A program made the position numbers and the translations under genes. From Nonlabens sp. YIK11 (lineage in GTDB: Bacteria > Bacteroidota > Bacteroidia > Flavobacteriales > Flavobacteriaceae): 64,000 bases of DNA. The number at the start of each line of letters is the position of its first letter. The first letter of the stretch is position 1. Positions 8,533 to 17,058 of this stretch are shown here, in pieces. Location of the stretch: NCBI RefSeq assembly GCF_001413925.1, contig NZ_LBMJ01000001.1:1838001-1902000 (forward strand), in the 5' to 3' direction. A model generated the notes under the pieces. That model did no database searches. It was not told where the DNA came from and saw nothing but the letters and a program-made list of their open reading frames with translations.

Positions 8533-9975
8533 ATGAAACAAAACTATATAACTAACTATTTGATTATCTGTCTATTTCTATTGGGCGCTATGTCGTTTGC
8601 TCAAGAAACAGTGACACCTCAATTGTTGTTGGACAACGTTCCTGTCAATCTTCAAAATGACTGTTTGAATGGTGATTTTCCGTTTGATGGACTGAGTGTT
8701 GAGCTATTGAATGCAGAGGACGTAAAACAAAGTCAGCTCAAAGTAAATCTGGACAATGGTTTGTCCATTTATGAACTTGATAACTATCAGGATTTTGATG
8801 GCGATGAGCTCTATACGGTAATGAATGAGAATGAGGTATTCAATCGTTCTAGGTTTTTGGTTTTCGAGTTCTTCATTACCCTAAACGATGATTCTACGCT
8901 GCAGGAAAATATACAAATATGTCTGGAGCAAAGGGATTTATATGTGGCACAGTCTAGAGGTGAGACAGCGTCTGACAAGGCCTATACGCGAGTGCCTATC
9001 TATTATGCTACAGACCGCAAGGACACGGGAAATAAGGATGAAAACCTGCGCTTTGCCGGTGATCTTGAAGTAGATCACAAAATCAATTACGGCATTTGTA
9101 ACGTGACCATTCCCTACACACATAAGGTAGGACAGATTGAAAGCCCTTCGCTATTAAGGTTTGAGATCAATGAGGATCCCAACAAGCACATTGTCCTGCA
9201 AAACATCATACCGTTAAAGGAAAGCTCCTTTTTTAATTTGATGGCTAGAGGTGTTTCGCTTTCGCGAAAGCGTAAAACCTTCATGTTTATTCACGGCTAC
9301 AATGTCTCTTTTGCAGATGCCGCAAAAAGAACTGCACAAATGAAACATGATTTAAAGTTTGACGGTGAGGCCGTTTTGTACAGCTGGCCATCACAGGCAG
9401 CCACATCTGCCTACACCATTGATGAGAATAACATACGCTGGTCCACTTCCAATATCAAAAACTTCCTGGAGGATTATATCACAAAATCAAAGGCAGAAGA
9501 AATTTACCTGATCGCGCACAGCATGGGAAATAGAGGTTTGACAGATGCCCTAGTCGACTTGATCAAGGAAAAGTCACACCTGGCCTCAAAAATCAAGGAG
9601 ATCATCCTGGCGGCTCCAGATATTGATGCAGCTATTTTCAAACGTGATATCGCGCCTCAAATGGTCTCTAGCATCAAAAAGCCCATCACACTTTACGTGA
9701 GCGCAGATGATGTCGCGCTGGAAGCCTCTAAAGCATTGCACGGTAGAGCACGAGCAGGTGATGCAGAATATGGCGTCATGCTCGTCGATGGCGTAGAAAC
9801 GATTGACGCGACTGGTGTGGATACCAGTTTTTTATCCCATTCCTATTTCGCTGAAACGAAATCCATCCTCGATGATCTTATCACGGTTATAGGTTCTGGT
9901 TTGAGAGCCCAACTAAGATCCAAATTGATCAAGGTCACTACCGCTGATGGTGTTTACTGGAAAATTAAAAATTAG
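8533..9975 (+). CDS. Exported alpha/beta hydrolase, DUF900 type
   Basis: The ATG at 8533 is chosen over an in-frame TTG at 8524 because it directly precedes a signal peptide (LIICLFLLGAMSFAQ). The mature protein has an N-terminal region of unknown fold, then a DUF900-type alpha/beta hydrolase: RVPIYYATDRK, FIHGYNVSF, LYSWPS, and IAHSMGNRG with the nucleophile Ser330. LAAPDIDAAIF and a late His (SHSYF) fit the remaining catalytic residues. The reaction is probably ester or lipid hydrolysis in the periplasm. It is the first gene of a three-gene plus-strand operon ending in a caspase-like protein; 19 bp separate it from the next ATG. A palindrome at 9257-9272 encodes LSRKR just before the hydrolase core. 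Confidence 0.8.
   Translation: MKQNYITNYLIICLFLLGAMSFAQETVTPQLLLDNVPVNLQNDCLNGDFPFDGLSVELLNAEDVKQSQLKVNLDNGLSIYELDNYQDFDGDELYTVMNENEVFNRSRFLVFEFFITLNDDSTLQENIQICLEQRDLYVAQSRGETASDKAYTRVPIYYATDRKDTGNKDENLRFAGDLEVDHKINYGICNVTIPYTHKVGQIESPSLLRFEINEDPNKHIVLQNIIPLKESSFFNLMARGVSLSRKRKTFMFIHGYNVSFADAAKRTAQMKHDLKFDGEAVLYSWPSQAATSAYTIDENNIRWSTSNIKNFLEDYITKSKAEEIYLIAHSMGNRGLTDALVDLIKEKSHLASKIKEIILAAPDIDAAIFKRDIAPQMVSSIKKPITLYVSADDVALEASKALHGRARAGDAEYGVMLVDGVETIDATGVDTSFLSHSYFAETKSILDDLITVIGSGLRAQLRSKLIKVTTADGVYWKIKN
9257..9272. repeat. CGCTTTCGCGAAAGCG palindrome, in gene (LSRKR)
   Basis: Exact copy in the DUF900-type hydrolase; the reading frame gives SLSRKR immediately before TFMFIHGYN. Confidence 0.95.
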
Positions 9976-9994
9976 CCCTTTTAGCCTCGTTCAT

Positions 9995-10924
9995 ATGGAG
10001 TTGATGAATAACCGTTACATTTTTCTGATTGTTTTATCCTGTTGGTTGACCTCATGCTCGGTCCACAAGAGGTCCTACATTCAAGGCAATGAAGAGTTTG
10101 TAGTAGAAATGAAAAAGTCCGACAGTCGTGGTGGACTTATAGAAGCGGCATTACAAGGACTGTTTCTAGGTGCCGACTACCTTGCCGAAAAAACAGCAAA
10201 ATCACTGACGAGTTCCTATTCTCAAGCGCTCTCCATTAATGATTACTATTATTACAACAGCGCCACTGGTGTAGTTTCCAAAAACTATAGTGAGATCCAC
10301 ATCAAAAAATATGAGGCGCCTTTAAATGAAGAAAAAAAAGCTGAAATCGTCAACACCATAAAAAAGGAACTGGACGCACAGCCCAGATCCAGAGGCGCGG
10401 CGGCTACTTTTACTTTTGAGGATGATGTACTTAGAGTTACAGAGGATAAAGAAGACCTATTGAATTTTGAAGCCGTCATTGAAATACTTACAGATCTAGA
10501 AAACCCTGGAGTATCCAGATTAAGCTTTAATGAATTGCGCATCCTATTTTCAAGAACCAAGATCTATGAAGATGAAAACCTAAATGCAAAATTATCAGTA
10601 TCCATCACCGGTCAATGGCGTAACAAAGACAATACGCCTATGGAAGCAGTACTGGTTGAGCAAGAATATGATTTACGCAATTTAAAATACGGGCCAGAGA
10701 ATCAAATTACAACACCAATTCTGTCGTCATGGTATGTGGATATACCTTATATCGCAGAGGACGAGTTCCGAAACTACGGCATCGTTAAAGTGAACGTACA
10801 GCTGCAAGAGTATGAAGGTGGCAAGAGTAAATACATCAATCAGTTGCCTAGCATTTTGTCAGATAACAAGGATGCTGTAATAAAGAATGGCGCGGCGACT
10901 ATTCAGAAAGTTTTGAAAAATTAA
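9995..10924 (+). CDS. Predicted lipoprotein, unknown
   Basis: The ORF is open from 9947, but the ATG at 9995 (MELMNNRYIFLIVL) best fits a lipoprotein signal with lipobox LTSC (Cys21). This start also avoids overlap with the preceding gene. The 309-residue protein has no recognised domain. The region SRLSFNELRILFSRTKIYEDENLNAKLSVSITGQW is predicted mixed alpha/beta. It lies 19 bp after the DUF900-type hydrolase and 4 bp before the caspase gene, so the three are almost certainly co-transcribed. A periplasmic partner of the caspase or hydrolase is a reasonable inference, unproven. Confidence 0.72.
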   Translation: MELMNNRYIFLIVLSCWLTSCSVHKRSYIQGNEEFVVEMKKSDSRGGLIEAALQGLFLGADYLAEKTAKSLTSSYSQALSINDYYYYNSATGVVSKNYSEIHIKKYEAPLNEEKKAEIVNTIKKELDAQPRSRGAAATFTFEDDVLRVTEDKEDLLNFEAVIEILTDLENPGVSRLSFNELRILFSRTKIYEDENLNAKLSVSITGQWRNKDNTPMEAVLVEQEYDLRNLKYGPENQITTPILSSWYVDIPYIAEDEFRNYGIVKVNVQLQEYEGGKSKYINQLPSILSDNKDAVIKNGAATIQKVLKN

Positions 10925-10928
10925 AGAA

Positions 10929-13900
10929 ATGAAAGACTTTTTGATATTGATCGTTTTATTGCTTTCGATCCCTTTATGCGCTCAAGAAAATCAAGAGTTT
11001 AAAGGTGTACTACTCAAGGATGTTCATCATGCACCGGTTAACGATGTAGTGGTTATTGAAGGTCGTAATGAGGTGTATTCTGCAGATGCCTCAGGAAAAA
11101 TTCTGGTTCATGATTACAGTTCTGGAGCCTATATATCTACTTTCAAAAAAGCTGATAATTATCCTATCCATAAACTGATATCACTTGAAGATAGCAAATT
11201 GACCGTTGCCAAAAAGTATTTACAATTTGATAATCAGCCTATTGATTCTTTGTTTACGTATAATCTTGATACAGGCGCTGAGACGGCACGATCTGGTATT
11301 AAGGGCACATTTAGAGGTAAGCGTAATGAGAACCACCTTGCAGCGGTTATAAATTCTGGGCAGGAAAATGGAATGGTAGTTTTTCAGAAACGTCCATTTG
11401 CACAATTGGGTGTTTCTAAAACAAGTAAAACAATTCAAGACATTTCGTTTTCCTCGACGGACTCTATTTATGTGTTCACTCAGGATATTGGAATCAATTA
11501 TAGTAATGAATTGGTAGTAAGAAGATTTAATGGTGAAACTCTTTATCAGGAAGAACTTATAAAGAGCAGAGCCGAATACAAGGTGTTTTTTGAAAGCGCC
11601 GACTCTTTTTTGCTTTTTGAGTACCAGGACGAAAAGGAACTTCTGAGCATCTTTAGGTACCAGCTTAAAGATTTCAGCCGAAAATTAGCTTTTAAGACTA
11701 CCATTTTTGCCACTGATTGGAATTTTCAAGTGAAAGAAAATGGAGATCAATGGTTGTTGTTTCCCAGCATGAATAATTATGAAACACCGGTAGTTTATGC
11801 TAGTCTTATAAATGGCCGTTATGACATAAAAGAATTTCAAATAGATAAACCTTTAAGTCACCTGTACCTTGCAGATCAAAACTTGATACGCGGCTTTATC
11901 CATCCAACCATGGGTCGTGAAGAAGCTTCATCAATGATTGAATTCAATGTAGGATCAAAGCGGCTTAAAGAATTAGGGCGATCAATGGCTTATGGCGATA
12001 ATCGAGCTTATTTTCTACAAAGTGGTGACTATATACTTCAAGAGTATAATTCTAATTATGAAACGAACTTAAGATATTATCAAGCCAGCACTTTTAAGAA
12101 TAAGTACGACCGATTAAAATTTAACGACTGGCTTAAGCTTAAAAAAGGGATTGACAAATACGATCGTAATTTTTTCAAAGGACAGCAGGAGTTTCAAAAC
12201 AATAGTGTAGCGTTTTTGGGCAAGCTTAATAATGAGCTTAGACTTATTGATTACAATTTGAGTGAGGATACATTTTCCTTTTTATCACCAGCGCTAACGG
12301 TTCGTAAAAGTATTGTGGATTACAGCAGCAGCAATCAACTCGCAATTGTTGTTGACCGACCTTTTACTGTAACTGAGTACCCTAGTTTAAGGGTTATTGA
12401 GGTGTGTACCAAAGAAGCTTGTGAACCATTAAAAGGTATATTTCTCAAAGCTGTTTTAAGTGAAAATGGTGAACTTATCGCAACTATAGATGAAAACTTT
12501 GTGTTTGAAATTCGCCAGGCAAAATCTAAAGAGATCATTTATACAGAAGAGTTGGTGAAAGAGCAGGTCTATGAAATTTTATCGGTCGACTCGACCGGTT
12601 TTGCTTTATCGGTGCAGCCGCCTTTTGAATTTAATAAATGCGTTAAGTACACGGTCTTTTATGAAGTAGATCAAGACTTTAAAACCACCTCTCAAAAAAA
12701 TGACTGTTTTCAAATCAAAGCATTTGCCATAGGTAATGAAAAAGTTGCTCTAGGCATAGATAGTTACGGTGTATTTTTTATGGATCAAAAGATTCCGATA
12801 GATCAGGCAAATCCTGCTGTAGAGCTTTCCTTGAATACTGATGCCAGTTTATTATTTGTAAGTCATGCCAAAGGAAACATTAGTGTCTACGATACATCCA
12901 CGGGAAAACGAAAAGCACAATGGATTCTTGAAGATGATGAACGACAGTTATTGGTAAGCGATACAGGTTACTATTTGGCAAATTTTGATGCCGGTAATTT
13001 ATTAACGCTTACACAAAAAGGAATCAATCAAATGAGGGATTTCTTGCAACCTGATGAAGTGCTCAAAACGCTAGGAGAAATTGATCAAGAATACCTTACC
13101 GCTATCCAAAAGGCCGAAGAGTTTAGAAATTCCTCAAGAAATTCTGAACCAGATCAAAAACAATTCAAGATCGAAGAGGTTAGCCTCAATGGTGGTAAAG
13201 AACTGACGACGGCTCAAGTGCAAAATACGGTTAGTTTTGCTCTAAAAGGAAGCCCGGAAAATATAGTTGTTAAGCACAATGGTGTGGCATTGAGTGACAA
13301 ACAATGGCAATGGAAAGGTGAGAAGCTGGTACTCGATTTTGAAGTTTCAGACCCTATCAATCATATAGAGTTGTGGGACGCAACTACCAATCAGCGCATA
13401 GCGAGAAGCACGGTAAATTATACAGGACCTGCGCTAGAGCCCAACCTACATGTACTTGCCATAGGCGTATCACAATATAAACAATCCAATAACAACCTAA
13501 CGTTTGCAGATAAAGATGCTTTGGATATCGCCAGGTTTTATGGTGATATTCCCAAAGAAGATATCCAGTCTTACTATGATAAATTTTATGCAGAACCCTT
13601 AAGCGTTCATGACAAAAACGGCAATAGAATCCTACAGCCCATCAATAAATACGGATTCAATATTTATGGTTACGACCTTAAGTATTTGGGAGCAGATGGT
13701 AGATATTGGTATCATTACGATGCTCTAGAAAAGAAGTTTTACTTGTTTGACTTCAAACAGGCTCGGGTTTCTGAAATGACCTTGCCGCCTATAGAAAAGA
13801 TAGAAACGATTTCATTTTACAATGCATTTATCCCAACGAGAAATGGCGACGCCTTCTATTTCTTGATGGATGATAAGTGGAACCGTTATGAGATTAAGGA

Positions 13901-15224
13901 TGACACATTTGAACCCATCAGTTTTCCCTTTGACGTAGATCTACGGTATCAGGATAATATGATTCAATTGCCTGAGGATCAATGGATGTATGTGGAAACC
14001 AGTTATACGGGTTCAAATAACGATGTTACAATAACTAAGTATGGTCATGATGATAAGCAGGTCCTCAAAGGAACGATAGAAAACGATAAAGGCTTGACCT
14101 TTATGAGTGTATCAGACGATGGTACACACTTTTTGTTCAAGGATTATCTAGATGCATTTTACCTCTATAAACGGCAGGAAACTGATTTCCAATTAATTTC
14201 TTCTACATCAAACATCTCCTTTGCAACGCTGGATACGTATTTTATCAATGTGAAAGATCAAACCATTTCAAGATCCAATGATTCTTTTGATAGTAGTCAA
14301 AGAAAAGTTCTTTGGAAGAAATACGACTTTGATTTTCAGTTGAAAGATGAACTTGAGGTCACCATTGATGGTAGTGTGATTATTAATGCTATTGTTGACG
14401 ACGGTGAACTACTGGAACTTAGACAAAAGAGAAGCCTGGCAAATAAAGATCAAGTACGGTTGGTTGATAAGGATGACGCTTTCGCGAAAGCGGGAACACC
14501 AGCATCCTTCAAACAAACGACGGTCACCTATCTATTAAACGAGGATGCCACTCAAGAGGCCATCAAGAAAGAGCTAGATCAACTAAAGTCTAAGGTAAGA
14601 GTACAAGATCAGGTAATGGTATTTTTTGCGGGTCATGGCGTGCTGGACGAGCAATTGAATTATTACTATGCGCCACACGACATGGACTTCAATAATGTTA
14701 CTGGTCGCGGCCTTTCATTTGATGATATCATCAACTATTTGGGAGAAACAAAATCTACAAAGATGCTATTGTTAATGGACACCTGTCACTCTGGTAACAC
14801 ATTAGATATGGAGGATTATGAAATCACAAAAGCAAATCCAAATCCAAATGAAGGTGAGCGCGGTGGTATTGCGAAAAGAGTAGGGAAGAAGGAGAACCCC
14901 ATTAAAGTGAGTGATGTGGTAACCACCTTGTTCGACAATCTAAATACTGTTAATGGCGTGACTGTACTATCTGCATCCTCTGGCCAAGATGTGGCTTTTG
15001 AGGCGCGAGACTTGAGCAACGGCGCTTTTACCACTGCTTTTATGCAACAGGTAAAATCTGGATTAAGTGGTACCATGCAACTGGAACCAGATTATAATAG
15101 CGAGTTGACCCTATCACCAGAATTCATCAACAACTTGCGGGTTAAGGTGCTGCAACTTACCAATAACAAGCAAGAAATGGATATTAGAGAACGAAATGAA
15201 CTCACTACCATAAGGCTTTGGTAA
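10929..15224 (+). CDS. Exported caspase-like protein with propeller-like regions and split C14 domain
   Basis: The 1431-residue protein has a signal peptide (IVLLLSIPLCAQ). Residues about 25-730 are beta-rich with WD-like pieces (VHDYSSGAYISTFKK, SVYDTSTGKRKAQW). The C14 domain starts near residue 838 (HVLAIGVSQYKQ, then LTFADKDALDIARFY). It then breaks off into roughly 300 residues of beta-rich, propeller-like sequence. It resumes at about 1197 with VTYLLNEDATQEAIKKEL, VFFAGHG (catalytic His1236) and LLMDTCHSG (catalytic Cys1286). Normally beta-1 to His is 70-90 residues; here it is about 390. A palindrome at 14477-14492 encodes AFAKA at the downstream edge of the insertion. It is the last gene of the DUF900-lipoprotein operon and converges on the second caspase operon. 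The protease call is strong; its substrate and role are unknown. Confidence 0.85.
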   Translation: MKDFLILIVLLLSIPLCAQENQEFKGVLLKDVHHAPVNDVVVIEGRNEVYSADASGKILVHDYSSGAYISTFKKADNYPIHKLISLEDSKLTVAKKYLQFDNQPIDSLFTYNLDTGAETARSGIKGTFRGKRNENHLAAVINSGQENGMVVFQKRPFAQLGVSKTSKTIQDISFSSTDSIYVFTQDIGINYSNELVVRRFNGETLYQEELIKSRAEYKVFFESADSFLLFEYQDEKELLSIFRYQLKDFSRKLAFKTTIFATDWNFQVKENGDQWLLFPSMNNYETPVVYASLINGRYDIKEFQIDKPLSHLYLADQNLIRGFIHPTMGREEASSMIEFNVGSKRLKELGRSMAYGDNRAYFLQSGDYILQEYNSNYETNLRYYQASTFKNKYDRLKFNDWLKLKKGIDKYDRNFFKGQQEFQNNSVAFLGKLNNELRLIDYNLSEDTFSFLSPALTVRKSIVDYSSSNQLAIVVDRPFTVTEYPSLRVIEVCTKEACEPLKGIFLKAVLSENGELIATIDENFVFEIRQAKSKEIIYTEELVKEQVYEILSVDSTGFALSVQPPFEFNKCVKYTVFYEVDQDFKTTSQKNDCFQIKAFAIGNEKVALGIDSYGVFFMDQKIPIDQANPAVELSLNTDASLLFVSHAKGNISVYDTSTGKRKAQWILEDDERQLLVSDTGYYLANFDAGNLLTLTQKGINQMRDFLQPDEVLKTLGEIDQEYLTAIQKAEEFRNSSRNSEPDQKQFKIEEVSLNGGKELTTAQVQNTVSFALKGSPENIVVKHNGVALSDKQWQWKGEKLVLDFEVSDPINHIELWDATTNQRIARSTVNYTGPALEPNLHVLAIGVSQYKQSNNNLTFADKDALDIARFYGDIPKEDIQSYYDKFYAEPLSVHDKNGNRILQPINKYGFNIYGYDLKYLGADGRYWYHYDALEKKFYLFDFKQARVSEMTLPPIEKIETISFYNAFIPTRNGDAFYFLMDDKWNRYEIKDDTFEPISFPFDVDLRYQDNMIQLPEDQWMYVETSYTGSNNDVTITKYGHDDKQVLKGTIENDKGLTFMSVSDDGTHFLFKDYLDAFYLYKRQETDFQLISSTSNISFATLDTYFINVKDQTISRSNDSFDSSQRKVLWKKYDFDFQLKDELEVTIDGSVIINAIVDDGELLELRQKRSLANKDQVRLVDKDDAFAKAGTPASFKQTTVTYLLNEDATQEAIKKELDQLKSKVRVQDQVMVFFAGHGVLDEQLNYYYAPHDMDFNNVTGRGLSFDDIINYLGETKSTKMLLLMDTCHSGNTLDMEDYEITKANPNPNEGERGGIAKRVGKKENPIKVSDVVTTLFDNLNTVNGVTVLSASSGQDVAFEARDLSNGAFTTAFMQQVKSGLSGTMQLEPDYNSELTLSPEFINNLRVKVLQLTNNKQEMDIRERNELTTIRLW
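14477..14492. repeat. CGCTTTCGCGAAAGCG palindrome, in gene (AFAKA)
   Basis: Exact copy at the edge between the inserted region and the resumed caspase core; the frame gives DAFAKAG. Confidence 0.95.
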
Positions 15225-15235
15225 GGCAGATCACT

Positions 15236-15436
15236 TCATTTCACTTTCACTAAAAAATCACCATTAGCTTCATTTTTTCCAAACTTTGTAAGAATAGGTC
15301 TTGTGGTATTGCCTCTCACAAAAGAAAAAATCTTTCCTGGCGATAAGAATTCATCCTCAACTTCCAGAGCTTGTAATAAGTTAGTCGCAAATGGCGAATG
15401 ATCTAGATTGGTATTCTTGTTAAAAAAAACTGGCAT
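15236..15436 (-). pseudogene. C-terminal fragment of a caspase-like peptidase
   Basis: A 66-residue ORF contains DHSPFATNLLQAL, LSPGKIFSFVR and NEANGDFLVKV. These match the C-terminal end of metacaspase-like C14 domains (consensus HSPFA..LL..L, later GDFLF). The His and Cys parts of the fold are absent. Its would-be ATG lies inside the terminator hairpin of the trypsin gene, and homology seems to begin just there, so it is best read as a remnant left by rearrangement or deletion. It is not closely similar to the C-terminus of any of the three intact caspases in the window, so it may come from a lost fourth caspase gene. Confidence 0.5.
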
Positions 15437-15455
15437 CTCGAGCTGCAGAGATGCC
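15422..15455 (-). terminator. Rho-independent terminator of the caspase/RHS operon
   Basis: An 8-bp perfect stem (GGCATCTC / GAGATGCC, arms 15432-15439 and 15448-15455) has an 8-nt loop. On the minus strand it is followed by AG and eight T residues (15422-15429). It sits 33 bp after the stop of the trypsin-ankyrin gene, the last gene of the minus-strand operon. Confidence 0.8.
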
Positions 15456-15487
15456 TGTAAAAAGCTACTAATTATGATTTATTTGTT

Positions 15488-17056
15488 TTAATCTCTTCTT
15501 TTGCGCTCCTTTTTCAACCACTTACTTAGGTCTTTATAACCCGCTTTTTTAGCTACTTTTTCAGGTCGCCAGCCTCTGTTGTTCTCCTTTTCAAGAGACA
15601 CTCCTTTATCGATGAATAATTGCGCCATTTCCTTATTTCCATTTTGCGCGCTTAAGTGAAGTAGGTTGTTGTTGTAGGCATCCGTTAGATTATAGTTGGC
15701 GCCGTACACTAAAAGATCATTGACCTGATATTTTTGATTTCCTTTGACTTTGTCCCATAGGACGGTTTCACCATTAGTTGCGACATCTAGATTGAGGTAT
15801 TCTGCCGCTGCCTCTTTCAATGGTTCAAATTGATAATTAAAAACGAATTCTACCAGACGTTTCTCAAAATCAGCACCGTAGTTACCCGTGTTATATTTGA
15901 TCATCTCCTGTAACATCGTGCTTTGATCCAAAGTCATGCTTCTACTAGCTGCTCTCATCAATACATTCTCTAGAGGATCGCGATCTATAGTGTACTGCTT
16001 CTTGAAGATCCAATTGTAGGAAGACCATCTATTGAATTCTGCTAAATTGTTCGTTTCTATACTATGCTCTAGATTGTCATATATGAAGCGATAGATCAAA
16101 TCATAATTGATTTTATTGATTTTGTGCACTTGACAACCTGCATTCCAGTTTGCATCTCTAAAGGTCACCGTTTGGACACAATCACAATCGCTATCATATT
16201 TATAGTCACCTGTGTAAACCCCATTGGCATATTCTACTGCTCCACGTACAAGGATACCTTCTATCCAACCGTAGTAGTCAAATACCGGACCGCCAGAATT
16301 TCCCGGAAAAGCATCGATGTCTGTTTTGAACCAGTTTTCTATATCACTATCAACCACTTTACTGTTGGTCGATATTTTTAAAGGCAAACCCGTAGGTGAT
16401 CCAATCGTGTAAACCGTACGGTCCACCTCTGGTGCGCCACTGGTTCTTATACGGTAAGGCAATCTGCCTGTTTTGCGATCCAGCTTCATCACTACATAAT
16501 CCTCGCTGTATTCTCCTTCTCCTTCAAGTTTACCGTCTAGAACTTCTACTACCTCAAATAGGTCATTGTCATCGTATTCAATATAATAACCATCAGGATT
16601 GTATTTCATCTTATCCGTATAATCAAATAACCAGTAATAATCCTGTGCTGATTCCAGATCAAGAATACAATGTCCTGCACTTACCAGAATATCTGGAGTG
16701 ACTAGAAAACCGGTGCAGTTAGCCACAGTAGGTTGTTCTTGAAACTTGACATTGTTGCTTATGTTACTCGTACCAAATTGTCTTGATAATCGCTGCTTGA
16801 GTGTGTAACCATAAATGCGACCATTGACAACAATATCTTTAGGGATCATGACCGCCGTTGCTCTGGTATAATGGTCGATACCGCTTACATCGTTGACTTC
16901 TTTACGGTCATCTGTTCCAAAGACACCTCTGGAATCAGTTCCAGGCTCTGCAAAGGGGTTTTCTTTAGGTAGTGGAATTTCAGTGTCTTGGGCTATCCCA
17001 AGAAGCGGAACAATAAAAAGTAACAATAGAAGGTAAAGGTAGGTTGGCTGTTTCAT
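15488..17056 (-). CDS. Exported trypsin-like (V8-type) serine protease with C-terminal ankyrin repeats
   Basis: The 522-residue protein has a signal peptide (LLLFIVPLLGIAQ). The sequence GVFGTDDRKEV precedes a chymotrypsin-fold protease of the V8/glutamyl-endopeptidase type. The catalytic triad is visible: His129 in VSAGHC, Asp186 in DYVVMKL, and Ser254 in PGNSGGP. The C-terminal 90 residues contain ankyrin-like repeats (NNNLLHLSAQNGNKEMAQLFIDKG, then GWRPEKVAKKAGYKDL), an unusual protein-binding tail for this protease type. The gene is last in the caspase/RHS operon, 2 bp after the caspase-DUF4384 gene, and ends in a strong terminator. A proteolytic cascade with the neighbouring caspases is plausible but inferred. 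Confidence 0.87.
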   Translation of the reverse strand: MKQPTYLYLLLLLFIVPLLGIAQDTEIPLPKENPFAEPGTDSRGVFGTDDRKEVNDVSGIDHYTRATAVMIPKDIVVNGRIYGYTLKQRLSRQFGTSNISNNVKFQEQPTVANCTGFLVTPDILVSAGHCILDLESAQDYYWLFDYTDKMKYNPDGYYIEYDDNDLFEVVEVLDGKLEGEGEYSEDYVVMKLDRKTGRLPYRIRTSGAPEVDRTVYTIGSPTGLPLKISTNSKVVDSDIENWFKTDIDAFPGNSGGPVFDYYGWIEGILVRGAVEYANGVYTGDYKYDSDCDCVQTVTFRDANWNAGCQVHKINKINYDLIYRFIYDNLEHSIETNNLAEFNRWSSYNWIFKKQYTIDRDPLENVLMRAASRSMTLDQSTMLQEMIKYNTGNYGADFEKRLVEFVFNYQFEPLKEAAAEYLNLDVATNGETVLWDKVKGNQKYQVNDLLVYGANYNLTDAYNNNLLHLSAQNGNKEMAQLFIDKGVSLEKENNRGWRPEKVAKKAGYKDLSKWLKKERKRRD

Positions 17057-17058
17057 GA

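Noticed and set aside
15236..15436. The 66-residue ORF as an independent gene
   Set aside because: Its start codon lies in a terminator stem and it matches only the C-terminal end of a larger family, so a remnant is more likely.
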